From: Xiphias gladius
Lineage: Eukaryota; Chordata; Actinopteri; Istiophoriformes; Xiphiidae
Direction of reading: 5' to 3'
Assembly: GCF_016859285.1 (NCBI RefSeq)
Contig: NC_053417.1
Span: 26,420,206-26,484,205, forward strand
Length of the DNA: 64,000 nucleotides
This document shows, in pieces, positions 23,790 through 34,978 of this stretch (positions are counted from its first letter, which is position 1; every line of letters begins with the position of its first letter). The notes below the pieces were generated by a model. The model saw nothing but the letters and a program-made list of their open reading frames with translations. It was not told the DNA's origin and did no database searches. Both the position numbers and the translations under genes were made by a program.

Positions 23790-23990
23790 TGGATGTATGG
23801 CCATGACATTTGGTGCAGATATCCACAGTGTCCAGGGGAAAAATCCAAACCACTTTGGTGATCCCCTGACTTTTCATCCAGCGTCACCAGCAGGTCAAAG
23901 TTTTCACACGTCCAAATATCTAAACTACTCAGTGGATCGGCACCAAATTATATTTTGGTTGTTTCCAGGATGACATATTTGTGCGATTGT
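23790..23990 (+). repeat. dispersed repeat family A copy
   Basis: It contains 'gacatttggtgcagatatcc', 'aaccactttggtgatcccc' and 'cgtccaaatatctaaactac', a divergent relative of the units at 5690-6080. The 64-codon open frame here is incidental. Confidence 0.4.
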
Positions 23991-24332
23991 GCATGGGTGT
24001 AAGTATTTAGATCCTTTGCTCCATTGCAAGTAAAAGTCCTGCGTTCAAAATCTTAAACAAGTACAGAGGTATTACTGGCAAAATGTACCAATATCGAAAG
24101 TAGAAATACTCCTAATCCACGCTGGCTTCTTCTATAGTTTATGACATCATGCGTATAAAGTGTTATTATTACTGATGTATTAACATGTAGGCAGCATTTT
24201 ATTGATGCGGTTGACGTTTGGCATGTGAGAGACTGTATTATTCTGTAGAGTAACTAGCAACAGTTGCTGTTCAATATTAATTATAATCATTATTATCTTT
24301 GCCCTGCTTCTCCTTCGTCCGTCATCAACAAC

Positions 24333-24352
24333 GGCAGCAGCAGCAGCAGCAG
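24333..24352 (+). repeat. short (CAG)n run
   Basis: Six to seven CAG/AGC trinucleotides in non-coding sequence between igfbp6 and pip4k2c. Confidence 0.85.
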
Positions 24353-25624
24353 CATTAAAATCTCTTACAAATATCCCACCACATTAGCGACACCACTCAA
24401 AAGAACCCACTCAACACCTGCTGTTATATTAATATATGTTTTATTCTTCTCCATTTTTATTATCATTATGTTTTATTTTCATATTTGCAAATCGTAAGGT
24501 CCTTTGTGCACGGACCTATCATCACGGCACACACATTGGCACAACAAGATTGGTCAGAAATAGATAAATTCTAATTACACTTTAATAGCACACAATTTCA
24601 TGACTTTTGCAAGGACTTGGGAAAGACATACTATAACAATAACAAATCTGATCATTTTTTTTCCCTCTATTGAAATCAGAATTTATAGTATGATGTGCCA
24701 AAATAAAACATAATAGTAACATGGACATTCTCAATTCTCAAATGAACAAAGCATAAATAAAAAGGAAATTAAAAACATGAGATATAACCATAAGATGTAC
24801 AGCAGTTAATAGAATAGAGCTCTGATGAATGTGATGAGTTTTGCCATAAAGGTGCCTCTGAAGCGCAACACTTCCCCTAACATGAAATAAAATAATCTCT
24901 GTCTTTAAATAAGAAACTGCTGACAATATAAAAATACATGGCATTGTACTGTAGTTCATTAAATAAACCAACAATTCATATATAAAATATTATATTGACG
25001 TGTATAAAAATATGCCTTACAACTTTTTGAAAAGGGTAACAGCCGTAAGCTTTTTGTCTGCCACTTCAGAACACACAGTCAACCACAAAATTCCAACATA
25101 TGTACAAACAATCAACTAATAAGCAGTCAGAACGCCATTTTGACAAATAAAATGAACAGAAGCATCCAGGATCATATTCGTATGACTATTTTTTCTGACT
25201 TTACATATATATAAGATACTGTAAGATTCAAGCAGTACTTGATGGTAATACATACTCAAAAATAAATTAAAAGAAAAGAAATATTCTGTCAATTAGGTAT
25301 GTTGATATCAGTGTATCTTTGGAGAGAGGGAGAGAGGACGGTGAGGGAGACACATTTTTCAAACATTTGTGTCACATCACCTGCGTAACAGTATTTCAGC
25401 CCACTGAGATCGGAACAAACACAGGCAGTGTCAGCTATCCTAAAGTAAAGAGGAAAACAAAAATCTACCAGAAAAGCCAGGACAAGAGCCAGGGAATATA
25501 GAGATCATTCGGAGTTACACCGCTTGGATCACTGAGGCAGTTCACGGAGCATTAATGTGAGCATGCAGCATGTCACCAGACAACGCAGAGGACGTTGCTG
25601 CAACTGTTGAACATTCAGGCAGAT

Positions 25625-25630
25625 TTTATT
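25625..25630 (-). terminator. igfbp6: candidate igfbp6 polyadenylation signal
   Basis: AATAAA on the minus strand, about 240 bases past the igfbp6 stop codon. It is the nearest canonical hexamer I noted; use of a more distal signal is possible. Confidence 0.4.
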
Positions 25631-25789
25631 GTTGCTGTGACTGTGAGAGTGTGTGTGTGTCTTGCTTCTAGAGAGGACATGAACGTTAACTGGTGTGTGT
25701 TTTCCAGAGGAAGTGGTTTATCCCTGCTACCTCCTGTCCAGGCACTGTCTAGCACATGCTAAAGCCACCCCCTCTCCCTGTGCTCCTGC

Positions 25790-25836
25790 TGCTCCACCAC
25801 CTCCTCCTCCTCCTCCTCCTTCTCCTCTTCCTCCAC
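25790..25836 (-). repeat. GGA-type repeat in the igfbp6 3' untranslated region
   Basis: Plus-strand CTC/TCC triplets (GAG/GGA in the transcript sense) lie 35-80 bases past the igfbp6 stop codon, so they are expected in the mRNA. Confidence 0.75.
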
Positions 25837-25869
25837 ATCAGGCTCAGAGCAATAGTACGGACTCATCCC

Positions 25870-26695
25870 TCACTCCCCATCGCATGGTAAGGTACCATCT
25901 TCGCTGGCGTGCGAGGGCACGGGCGTGCCGAGCTCATCCACGCACCAGCAATGGCCACGCTGCATGCCCTTGGAGGAGCGGCACTGTGCGAGATTTAGAG
26001 ACGGAGAGGGAGATTTTGAAAGGGAAAGGAGGGTGGAGATTGAGTGGGAGAGTGGGAAAGGTGGTGAGAGAGGAAGAGAGAGAAAATGATATGTCATCAT
26101 AGCGCAGTACTGATTCTCGGTGCCCACAGCTGAGAGGCTCGCAGAGGGAAGTGTCAGTTATTCTCAGCCCCTGTGGTCACAGACAGATCTCTGGATGCAC
26201 CGAGCAGAAATCTGCAGCGGTGTGCAGCTCCGACGCTCAGAAATATATGCAGTGACACCAAGTTAGTGCAGCAGACACACGTTTTCACATCACATAAGAT
26301 CAGGACAGCCAACAAAGTTCCAGTATTACACGTCACGATGATTCGGGTGGCCGTGATACTCTACCTGCTTTTTCCTGTAGAAGCCACGGGTGTCGCAGTT
26401 GGGTATATAGATGTCGCGGTCAGACTGGAAGATGGTCAGCTCAAGACCCCTCAGGACACTATTGAGCAGCTTGCGGCAGGGTGCCTGAAAACGGCAACGC
26501 AGAGTGTGACTACAAACATCAGCAGAGGCAAAGAAAGAGGACCTGTCTTCATCTAAAAAAGAGTGCCCCCCCCCAACCCCCCACCCCACCCTCAGGTGAT
26601 TGTGTTGGCAGAAATCCCTCTTGATCACAAAACATGTCGATGTGAATCACAAAGGATTAGCTACTGTGATGCAGCAATAGAGGCAGAAGCAGGGA

Positions 26696-26753
<58 letters not shown>

Positions 26754-28619
26754 TAGAAGTCACATATTGTATAACATTATATAACCATATTGTTACACAA
26801 TGCTTTGGCTTTTCAGGTCACTGAATGGTTTGAGGTGACTGTGCGTTTTTGTGTCACTTTTGTGAAATTAAACTGTGTCATCAGGATCATTTATGTGACT
26901 GTCGACGTCCCCATGATAGCACGCACGGTAGCTCAAATGCTTTCAGATCAGCCGGCTCGCAAAGCGAAAAAAATCTGTGGCGGCAGCGGCCGACTCGAAA
27001 CTTTCCTGATTCACATCATGCTCAATTAGTTCTGCCGCATAGCAGCGCACACATCATGCACCATAAACCATTGGCTTCAGAGCAGTGTGTGTACATGTCA
27101 CTGCAACACCCAAAACAGCCGAGGACGGATCTATGGCAATAGCGCTCTATAGTGCAACGCAGCTCGATACACAACCCTTCCCGTCACATTTGATGCGTAT
27201 TAATGCCACCTTGTTATATAAAATCAGCTTCATACATCTCATTCAGGTGAGGGTCCGTGCGCTTCATTCGTTCAAGGCTGTAAAATAAGAGCATGAACTT
27301 ACTTTTTCAATTTCACCACTGTGTGAGGGATGTGGACCTGAGAAGAAACGACACACCGGCATGAAAACGTCACATAAAACCATCTTAGCCCTTAACATCA
27401 AACCACATCCACTGTCACATTTGACAATACATGCTACATACAGACATTTAGACTGTGTTATGTAACTTTGCGTGTTTTTGCACAAGACATTAATAAGCCG
27501 CCACACGGATGAGGTCTATCTGGGGGTGTTCATTGAGAGACCTCATTTCCATCCGTATATTTCCCCTTTCAGGTAGTTAATCGCAGTATCTCTGTTTGAA
27601 CAGTAGATGGGGATCACTACAATAAAAAGCAGCTCCATCAGGACGTTGGTAACGCTGTCACAGTTTCACATTCATTCTAAATTCTCCACAGAGAGCATGA
27701 CTTGTAGGACGGATCATTGGCATGCACCCTGTCATTGAAATGAATGGATACATGGCAGACAAATCATATCAATGCAAGTCTATGCATCTGAACTTAGACA
27801 CTGTTGCAACCCCCCAAGACGGAATAAAATCTCACTGAATGCCGTTCAGAAATAACCCCCAGGTTTTTGGGGATTTTCCATCATTTCTGATTAACAACAG
27901 GACTGTAAAGACAAATGACATTTTTTTTTTTTTTTTTAAATCACAGTGACTCCAGAGGCACTGCAGAGCAGTATTGGACTGTAGGGGTTTGCAAATTCAT
28001 CTGTGGTGCACAAAAATGCATCCAGGCGTAAATGTCACACACTGATTGGCCTTTCCTTTCGTCGGTGAGTGACACAGCATCACATGCAATTTACAGACAT
28101 ACAGGAGGCAGACTCAGGATACAGTCATGTGTGGTGCCCGTGACAATACCCTCACTAGACCCGTGTACATTTAGAGGCTACCTGCAGTGTCCATGCATGT
28201 GCATCTGTAGGTGTATGCATGTATGTATGCATATGTGATTTCATGCACGTGTGTGTGTGTGTGTGTATATACAGTATCTTACCTGTCGGGGGGGGCCTCT
28301 CAGTGGGACTAGTCCTGCTGTGCTTGGCGCAAATGCCCCTTCCCTGCAACAGAGCCTGGAGGGGGCTGTGCTCCCGTGGTGGGGGAACACAGCGGAGCCC
28401 CTTGGCACAGCTCAGCGTGTACACACCACAGGGCTCTCCCTGGGCCAACACTGACGTGCTACCGGCAACATTATGGTCCCTGGGGGGCCTACCTGCCCCC
28501 AGTGGATCCCTGCAGGAGGGACAGACCTTGAAGGGCCCCAAGCGATTTGCCCCAGTCCATGATCCGCAGTGGGCAATCAGCAACAAAACAACGGTTGTTA
28601 AGTTAGAAAGGATAGGCAT
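25870..28619 (-). CDS. igfbp6: insulin-like growth factor-binding protein 6
   Basis: Four coding exons join in frame to 201 residues: 28619-28283, 27337-27303 (only 35 bases), 26484-26365 and 25983-25870, with GT-AG boundaries. The product is a secreted carrier that binds IGF-II preferentially and limits its access to the IGF1 receptor. A signal peptide covers roughly residues 1-24. The N-domain carries CGVYTLSCAKGLRC (64-77) and the PLQALLQGRGIC block (86-97) typical of IGFBPs. The C-domain is a full thyroglobulin type-1 repeat with six cysteines (C127, C154, C165, C176, C178, C198), the YIPNCDTRGFYRKKQ block and the CWCVDELG block. The short C-tail ending PCDGE, and the absence of the glycine-cysteine-rich GCGCC motif, favour IGFBP6 over IGFBP3 or 5. 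The linker is about 30 residues, much shorter than in mammals (human protein about 240), and the N-domain keeps only six cysteines. Which teleost paralogue (a or b) cannot be told. Spryd3 starts divergently upstream. Confidence 0.92.
26701..26758. repeat. (TA)29 microsatellite
   Basis: Uninterrupted alternating TA in igfbp6 intron 2, about 215 bases upstream (in gene sense) of exon 3. Confidence 0.95.
28249..28266 (-). repeat. (CA)9 next to the igfbp6 exon 1 donor
   Basis: Plus-strand (GT)9, so (CA)9 in the pre-mRNA. It begins about 15 bases after the exon 1 5' splice site (GTAAGA at 28282-28277). Confidence 0.85.
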
Positions 28620-28874
28620 TTTCTGTCCAGGTCTCAGGTTCTCCAGACTGTCACCCTCTGTCAGTTAAATGTGGCTGATGCTATTTCTGGATGTATATTT
28701 TTCTCTCACTCTCTCTCCCTTTCTCTCCCCTTTCCTCAGTCTTCTTCCCGTTTTCTATACAGTAGCTTTCCTTGGTGCTTTGCCGGTTGAGTCCCCTGCA
28801 GTGCCAGAGGAGACAAATGGAGATCGCGAGAGACACAGCAAAGCACCAGCTTTTAAAGATCTGAAAGGCGGTGA

Positions 28875-28876
28875 TA

Positions 28877-28921
<45 letters not shown>

Positions 28922-28991
28922 AGAGAGTGAGAGAGAGAGAGAGAGGGGGAGAGAGAGAGAGCAGTTATGACACCTTCAGGGGCTGGGACTC

Positions 28992-29024
<33 letters not shown>

Positions 29025-29060
29025 CACAGAGAGGGAGGTGGCAGGGAGGGAGAGAGCAAG
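28875..29060. repeat. (GA)n-rich tract upstream of igfbp6
   Basis: Nearly pure GA from 28875 to 28961 and again with interruptions from 28990 to 29060, lying 255-440 bases upstream of the igfbp6 start codon. The open frames spanning it are low-complexity artefacts. Confidence 0.9.
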
Positions 29061-30784
29061 TGGGGGGTGGATTATGTTCCTTTCAGAAATTATCAAAATC
29101 TCCCCACCCTTTCCTGTTATATGCTCACACATACATCTAGCCCTTCTTCTTACACTTATGCTCAACCTTACACATGCATAAAGAGTAGTAGTCATGTTCA
29201 GATATTTGCACTTTCTTTCCGATGTCAGAGACCTTTCTGGCACACTGTTTGCCATGGTAACAAATACAAACCTATGCGTGCCTCCATCAGCATCGCCACT
29301 GCAATGTCATTTGCTACGACAAATGCACAGCTGTGTGCTTTCCCCCGCTTGAATTCTTTAGGATGTTATGACAGAGAATATTCCCCGTACAAATATGTTA
29401 TGCTAGAGCCGAATTCCACACCTGAGGTACCCTGTCCTTTTCGTCATATACATCGAAGTTTAGAGAATACCAAATGAACTGGTGGGCTCCAGAAGAAATC
29501 TGTCAAGAAATGAAGGCAGTGATACTGCATGTACCTTAGAAACGTCAGTGTATTACTTAACAGAAGTGTAACACACTGATGTGACATTAGTTTTTATACC
29601 AACTGAAACTGTGCCTCAGCTTAATCAAAATCACTGCTGAGTCAGATATGCAATGCGCTGCCCCTACAAAAGGAACTAATCTGGTCTTTAATAAGCAAGT
29701 CAACTTCTGAATCCCATTTCCGCAGCCATCAGATATTACTTGACTTCACGGACCGTATCACATGTTGAAGTATGAGGGCAGTGGAGACTATTGCTCGCCA
29801 GTTGTTTGAATTGCAAGAGTAATCATCTGGATAATTAGGAGGAGGAGGAGGAGGAGGACTCACTTTTGCAGGAATGCACGTTGACCGGCCTGAGCCAAAC
29901 TGCTAATAGTGCAATCCATCGCTCCACTCAGCCAGTTAAGATTTTCTACACGGGTGCCATCTTCAAAAGAGGACCACTGAGCCCCTGGCCCTCCTGCTCA
30001 ACACACAGCACTCGATCCTGACATTCCTGATGTGATAAAACTGTCATGTCCGCACAGATCCGCAGGGTGTTCCAACTAAGGCAGGTTATTTGGTGTAGTC
30101 AAATGATGTTATTACATTTAAAATACAACTGGCATAATTCTTTTACTTTTCAAGACAGATACCAGATACAGGTAACTTTGCAACTACTGCAGTTAAAATA
30201 CTTTAGTACACTGTGTAAAGTGTAAAGACTGTATGTACTTTTATATAAGCCTTTTAGTGATTTAGTCATAATTTAGTGAGCTACTTTTACTTGAATATTC
30301 TATAGAAGCGCCTCAAATTATAAACACAGTAACACTGGAGGTATCAGCAATTCTATTGGGGTGAAATATTTTAGTAATGGTTCCACTATTGCCACTAAGG
30401 AATGGTGCCCTACTGTCCGCACAGAACATTATGGCCCTGCAAATTTAAAATACGAACGTCGACGCACAGGGATGTATGTGCGGTAACGGTATGTGTAAAA
30501 ACAGAAACTGAAAGCGAAGTGAAGGGTGCGCACATGAAGACAGTTGGTAGAGTCTGGCAGTAGGTAGAGCGCTGAGGAATGAATTCCTGTCTTATCTAGA
30601 GTCCCATTGTCTCCTGTGTTATCGGGCTCTGCCTTGCTGCCATGGGTTGCTCTGTGGGCAGATTTAACATGAACACAATTCCAACGAGTTTTATGAAGCA
30701 TGAACAGCTTTAGGATACTAACCTAGCCATGTTGACCTGTACTGATAAAACATAAGTTTGTGTGAGGCACATGACTTGAACCTT

Positions 30785-31150
30785 AATGATTAGTCCATCA
30801 ATCAATTGGTCGATTGAAAGAAAATGGATCCGCGACTATTTCGATCATCGATTAATCTCTTAAATCATTTTTCAAGCCAAAATGCCAAACACTTGATGGT
30901 TCCAGGTTGTCAAATGTGAGGATTGGTTACCTTTCTTGTTCTCACATTATAGTAAATTGAACAGTTATGGGTTGTGGACCGTTGGTTGAAACAAGAAAAA
31001 CATTTAATGACGTCAGCCTGTGCTCTAGGATATTGTGAGGGGCCTTTCTCGCTTTTTTCCGATGTTTTATGGACCAAACGATTAATCGATTAACTGATAA
31101 AATATTCGGCAGATTAATTGATAATGAAAATAACTCTTAGCTGCAGCCCT
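30785..31150 (-). mobile_element. family B element, near-complete copy
   Basis: It opens with 'agtccatcaatcaattggtc', has the 'atgattaatctc..' and 'caaatgtgaggattggttac' blocks, and closes with 'acgattaatcgattaactg' and 'tcttagctgcagccct'. The terminal 'gctgcagccct' is the mirror of 'agggctgtaac' at 17845. It is non-coding. Confidence 0.55.
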
Positions 31151-31663
31151 ACTCATGACATATACTTATGAACAAAATGTGCTGCGTGTGTGAGCAGTTC
31201 AGCTGGCACTTGCTCACTCGCCCCTGCAGTAGGAGTACAGACATTACAGAGCACACAGACATACCCAACGGCCTGTACTTGCTGGAATTCAGGGCTACAC
31301 GAGGCCAAAATCTGCCTTGCCATCAGCAGCCTGTTGTTCTGATTAATCTTGGCAAGGAGGGCCGAAATCACCTGCCGTCTTGTGTTCCCATCAGCTCACG
31401 AGCTACAGCACTAGTCTGTTTCCACATATCAGGAGAATGTTCCAAGACCCACGCCAGACCAACGGGGGCTCTCTTTTCCACATTGCCCTGGATTATTCAT
31501 TTTTTCTCCTCCAGGCAGCTACACAGTTTCTTCCCCAGTTTGTTCCTTTTCTCTGCCTCCCTGGCTCAGGTCTATCACAGCTGGTTCAGAGAGTCTCTCT
31601 GCTGCCACTTCTGCTTTCAACACAGCAACCAGAGTCCTCACTAACCCTTGTTTTGGGACACTA

Positions 31664-32324
31664 CTAGTGGTGGACTGTAACTGAGTACATTTACTCAAGT
31701 ACTGCACTTAAGTACAAAAGTGAGGTGCTCTGAACTTCACTTTATACTTTTACTCCATTACAATTCAGAGGGAAATATTGAGATTCGGTTACTTTACAAA
31801 TTTGGATTTGCGCACACAAAACATATGAAGAGCTTATAAAATATGATGCTTTGTTACAAGTTAAACTCAAAACTATTTTTATAAGTAATTTGTCAAGCAA
31901 AAGTTTTTTGTTGCTGCTTTTCCTTTTAATCATTTTAATTTTTTGAAAATAATTGTTTGAGGTACCAAACAATCAATCAGAAAATAATCATCAAATTAAT
32001 CCCTAATAAAGATAATCAATTACTCAAGGTCCTATACAAAAAATCGCTCCACTTCCACCAACTAAAAAACTAAAAAGCTTTTTAACACATTAAGAAATGG
32101 GTGATAATAATCCAATGATCGAATATATAATAGTATAACCATTTTTCTGCATTAAATGGGCTACTTTTACTTTCAATACTTTAAGCATATTTCCTGGTTA
32201 TACTTACAATATTTTACTTGAGACAGATTGCAAACGCAGGGCTTTTACTTGTAATGGAGTATTCTTACAGTGTGTTATTAGTACCTTTACCCAAGTAAAG
32301 GATCTGAATACATCCTCTACCAGC
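31664..32324. mobile_element. MITE-like element with 'tttactcaagta' ends
   Basis: The left end reads 'tggtggactgtaactgagta' then 'catttactcaagtact'; the inverted right end at 32280-32324 gives 'tggtagaggatgtattcaga' then 'tcctttacttgggta'. GGACACTA (31656-31663) and GGACACAG (32325-32332) flank it, a 6 of 8 match to a target duplication. Fragments with the same ends occur at 19395-19510 and 24000-24110. A family B-like block lies inside (31950-32030). Confidence 0.5.
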
Positions 32325-32654
32325 GGACACAGTGCTATGCACTGCCGAGCAGTATCCCCCTGACTTTCTGTTAAACTGGCCGCCTGCCTGCTTCAAGGCT
32401 TTGTTAGTTATATGTCGGTTTAGGATCATGAGACACAACCGTCAGCAGTAGGACAAAATACAGGTTGTACTGTGACACTCACCAGACGCAGTGCTAGTGA
32501 AAGAAGTCGGTTCATAGAGTGGGGTTGCGCACTTACCACAGCATTCATCATGGTGAAACCCAGCTAATATTTTCATTATTGTGGCTCTTCGGCGTAAAGA
32601 CTAAACATTAAATCTGGCCACCAATTCAGATGACATCACATTGAATTCGTGTCC

Positions 32655-32760
32655 TGGAGATTTACCCTAATCCTAACCCACTTGTTTTGTCAACCACTAC
32701 TTGTTTAATCCTAACCCTAACCCTAAACTAAGCCTAATTCTAACCTGAACCTTAAAGCCC
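32655..32760. repeat. degenerate telomere-like CCTAA repeats
   Basis: CCTAA/CCCTAA units (best at 32707-32728) decay into variants on both sides. They are followed by 'aaatgtcctcacaac' and 'aaatttgtccacacaacc' text and a CA tract, a combination I recognise as a recurrent fish dispersed repeat rather than a relic telomere. Confidence 0.6.
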
Positions 32761-32868
32761 TGTCTTAACCAGCAAACACCCCTTTGAAGCTGTGATGACC
32801 GGCCAAAATGTCCTCACAACGATGGTTTCGAACCAAAATTTGTCCACACAACCATAGAAAGACATATA

Positions 32869-32871
<3 letters not shown>

Positions 32872-32939
<68 letters not shown>
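32872..32939. repeat. (CA)n microsatellite
   Basis: About 34 CA units, forming the tail of the telomere-like repeat block upstream of spryd3. The valine-cysteine open frames on the minus strand are artefacts of this tract. Confidence 0.95.
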
Positions 32940-32944
<5 letters not shown>

Positions 32945-32954
32945 TAAATCGAGC

Positions 32955-33139
32955 GACAGGATTGGCTGAACACTTGTCACCACTTCGCAAACCTCGCTGT
33001 GATTGGCCATTTCGGTAACGAGGGTGTGATGTCACTGGGAAGCGCCGAACTCCAGTTTGTAAAGTTTTATATGGCGGTAATGGACTGATGGCTGATGGAT
33101 AAAAGTGAGTTTCTGTCTTATTAGCCGCCTAGATAACAG
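32955..33139 (+). promoter_or_regulatory. spryd3: spryd3 promoter and probable non-coding exon 1
   Basis: Two inverted CCAAT boxes (ATTGG at 32961 and 33002) about 40 bases apart fit an NF-Y promoter. A strong donor CAG|GTAAGC ends a candidate exon at 33139. The first coding exon begins exactly at an ATG after an acceptor at 36363, so exon 1 would be entirely untranslated. Transcription start is inferred to lie around 33030-33070. A second possible donor is at 33607 (AA|GTAAGT). Confidence 0.5.
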
Positions 33140-33709
33140 GTAAGCGGCACCTGTAATCATTTTTTTGTTCTACCCTCCACTTTTTGAAAATGACCTCTCG
33201 TCATCCTCTTGTTAAGCACCGAACCTCAGCTTCAACCAAAGAAGCTATCCCATTAGCCGCTAATGATGCTAACCCATGTCTAGCTCGGCTACTAAACTAA
33301 ATCCTCGTCACCAACGCGAATTGAAAATGACTGTTTTGAAATGTTATTTGATTAACACTAAGTGTTATACCATTGCCAGCCGAAATGGTGGCAGTAAACT
33401 GTCTTTGCCTTCTTGCTATCATAACTTAAATTATCTTTACCGTTAGCGCGGTTGGTTTTGAGTTGCTAGCTTGTAAACGTTGACAGCGTTAGCTGTAAAC
33501 ACTGGCACGCCCACTGTCCCTCCTCACGTTTTCTGTTTTAATGTGGGACTAATTTATCTTTTGATAGCATCGGAAATAGAATATCGGAACGAAGAAAATC
33601 GGACAAGTAAGTCCGAGTTTGACGTTTTTGTTATTTACTTAAAACATCACACAACGTCAGTGAACGACATGTAGAACCAAATCCAAAATAAATCAATTAC
33701 TGTCTATAG

Positions 33710-34230
33710 AATCAGCTTTATTGGCCAAGTGTGTTTGTATATACAAGGAATTTGACTCCGGTTGCTAGTGGCTCTTAATGTACGTACAAAGTACCAATAA
33801 CAATATTCAGGAAGACGCACAAGGGCATACAGCAAAAACAATGTCAACAAAGCTGAGTAAAAATAAATAACCATAAACATATGACTATTATATACAAGAC
33901 AGTAGGTGAAATAAAAAAAGATGCATACATATAGCAACAACAAACAACTTAAAATATCTATATACAAGTCAGACAGTTAATTTAAACAAATGGTGCAAGT
34001 TTGGAAGAGTGCAAGGAGTGCTGAAATAAATATCAAATGGGTAGAAAGGGGTCATTGCAATCAATGCATAGAACGACTATTGTTTACGGTACCTTCATCT
34101 TTGTGTGTGTGTGTTGGTCACCTGTGTCTCTCTTACATAGACAGGTTTCATATGCACAGCAGAGATAACCCCCCCCCCCGTCATCACTGCAAGGAAGGTA
34201 CAGCAAAGAATAAATTCACATTTAATTGAG
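33710..34230 (+). repeat. dispersed repeat of unknown class ('ttggccaagtgtgttt')
   Basis: It begins 'gctttattggccaagtgtg' followed by 'caaggaatttgactccggt', then 'gtgcaaggagtgctgaaata'. I recognise this opening as a frequent fish repeat, but its class and exact limits are unclear. A short poly-C run sits at 34170-34179. Confidence 0.4.
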
Positions 34231-34599
34231 TCACATAATTGAGTTACATAACCATGCATAAATTCGCTATCAAATCATGTATGGATGAAGCATGAGAATA
34301 ATAATGATGGTGTACAAGAGAAAAGTAAACCTTCTCAAACAATAAAAATTGTTGGGGGCAATTCAAAGTACATTACATTAAACATAGAAGTCATACAAAA
34401 ACACATTTAAATAGGATTTAAAAGAGCAGAAAAAAATAAGAAATCAAAATAAGCTAAAACAGATAAATGAAGAGAGACTAAAAATTACAATGCCTTGCTA
34501 GATCTGAATAAATAGTCCCAGGTATAACATAATAAAATGCAGTGGCAAACAGACAACTTTTAAGCCGTATTTTAAAAAAGCTGAGAGTTTGAGCAGACG

Positions 34600-34785
34600 T
34601 CAAGTTTTCTGGGAGTTTATTCTAGACATGTGGAACATAGAATCTGAATGCTGCTCTACCATGTTTGGTTTTGACCCTGGGGACCATAAGCAGACCTGTC
34701 CCAGACAACCGTAGAGTTCATAATAGAGCAGCAGGTAAGAAATGTATTTTGGCCCTAAACCATTCAGTGCTTTATAAACCAGTAG
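34600..34785 (-). pseudogene. LINE ORF2 C-terminal scrap
   Basis: The minus strand reads ILLLVYKALNGLGPKYIS and later WSPGSKPNMVEQHSDS, which resemble the C-terminal tail commonly seen in fish non-LTR retrotransposon proteins (LVYKALNGLAPKYI.. and RTKHGEAAFS..). The frame is only about 60 codons and directly abuts a Tc1 fragment, so it is a relic. Confidence 0.65.
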
Positions 34786-34978
34786 TAGTATTTGGTATGC
34801 TTTCACACAGTTTTCCAAGGTACTTGGCAGGTAGGTTGTTCCACACATCTCGGCAAACTTGCCTCAGTTCTTCTTTGGATTTAGGCCGTCTCAGTGTCTT
34901 CTGTCTCTTCACGTAATCCCAGACTGACTCCATGATGTTGAGATCGGGGCTCTGTAGAGGCCAGACCCTTTGTTGCAA
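34786..34978 (-). pseudogene. Tc1-like transposase C-terminal fragment
   Basis: The minus strand reads QSPDLNIMESVWDYVKRQ and then RRPKSKEELRQVCRDVWNNLPAKYLGKL, the typical C-terminal DDE end of fish Tc1 transposases. The rest of the gene is absent. It is directly joined to a LINE scrap. Confidence 0.75.

Larger units (their letters stand above)
18961..25869. other. intergenic region between igfbp6 and pip4k2c
   Basis: No gene was recognised in 6.9 kb. Contents are a fragment of an 'agtaaaagta' repeat (19395-19510), a family B scrap (20020-20165), a 13 bp hairpin (21097-21128), a LINE relic (21165-21625), a family A copy (23790-23990), a second 'agtaaaagta' fragment (24000-24110) and a short CAG run (24333-24352). 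The 24500-25870 end is AT-rich and includes the igfbp6 3' untranslated region. Confidence 0.5.
28620..32980. other. divergent intergenic region between igfbp6 and spryd3
   Basis: About 4.4 kb with no recognised exon. It includes the igfbp6 upstream region with GA tracts (28875-29060), a short GGA run near 29840-29860, a family B element (30785-31150), a MITE-like element (31664-32324), degenerate telomere-like sequence and a CA tract. A TTTAAA on the minus strand near 28850 is a possible but weak TATA-like site for igfbp6. Confidence 0.5.

Noticed and set aside
28219..28668. 149-codon plus-strand open frame
   Set aside because: It is antisense to igfbp6 exon 1, which reads as a secreted IGF-binding N-domain on the minus strand.
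32655..32760. Interstitial telomere marking an ancient chromosome fusion
   Set aside because: Units are few and degenerate, and are embedded in a CA-tailed dispersed repeat that I recognise from other fish loci.
32752..33035. Valine-cysteine repeat open frames
   Set aside because: They are translations of a CA microsatellite.
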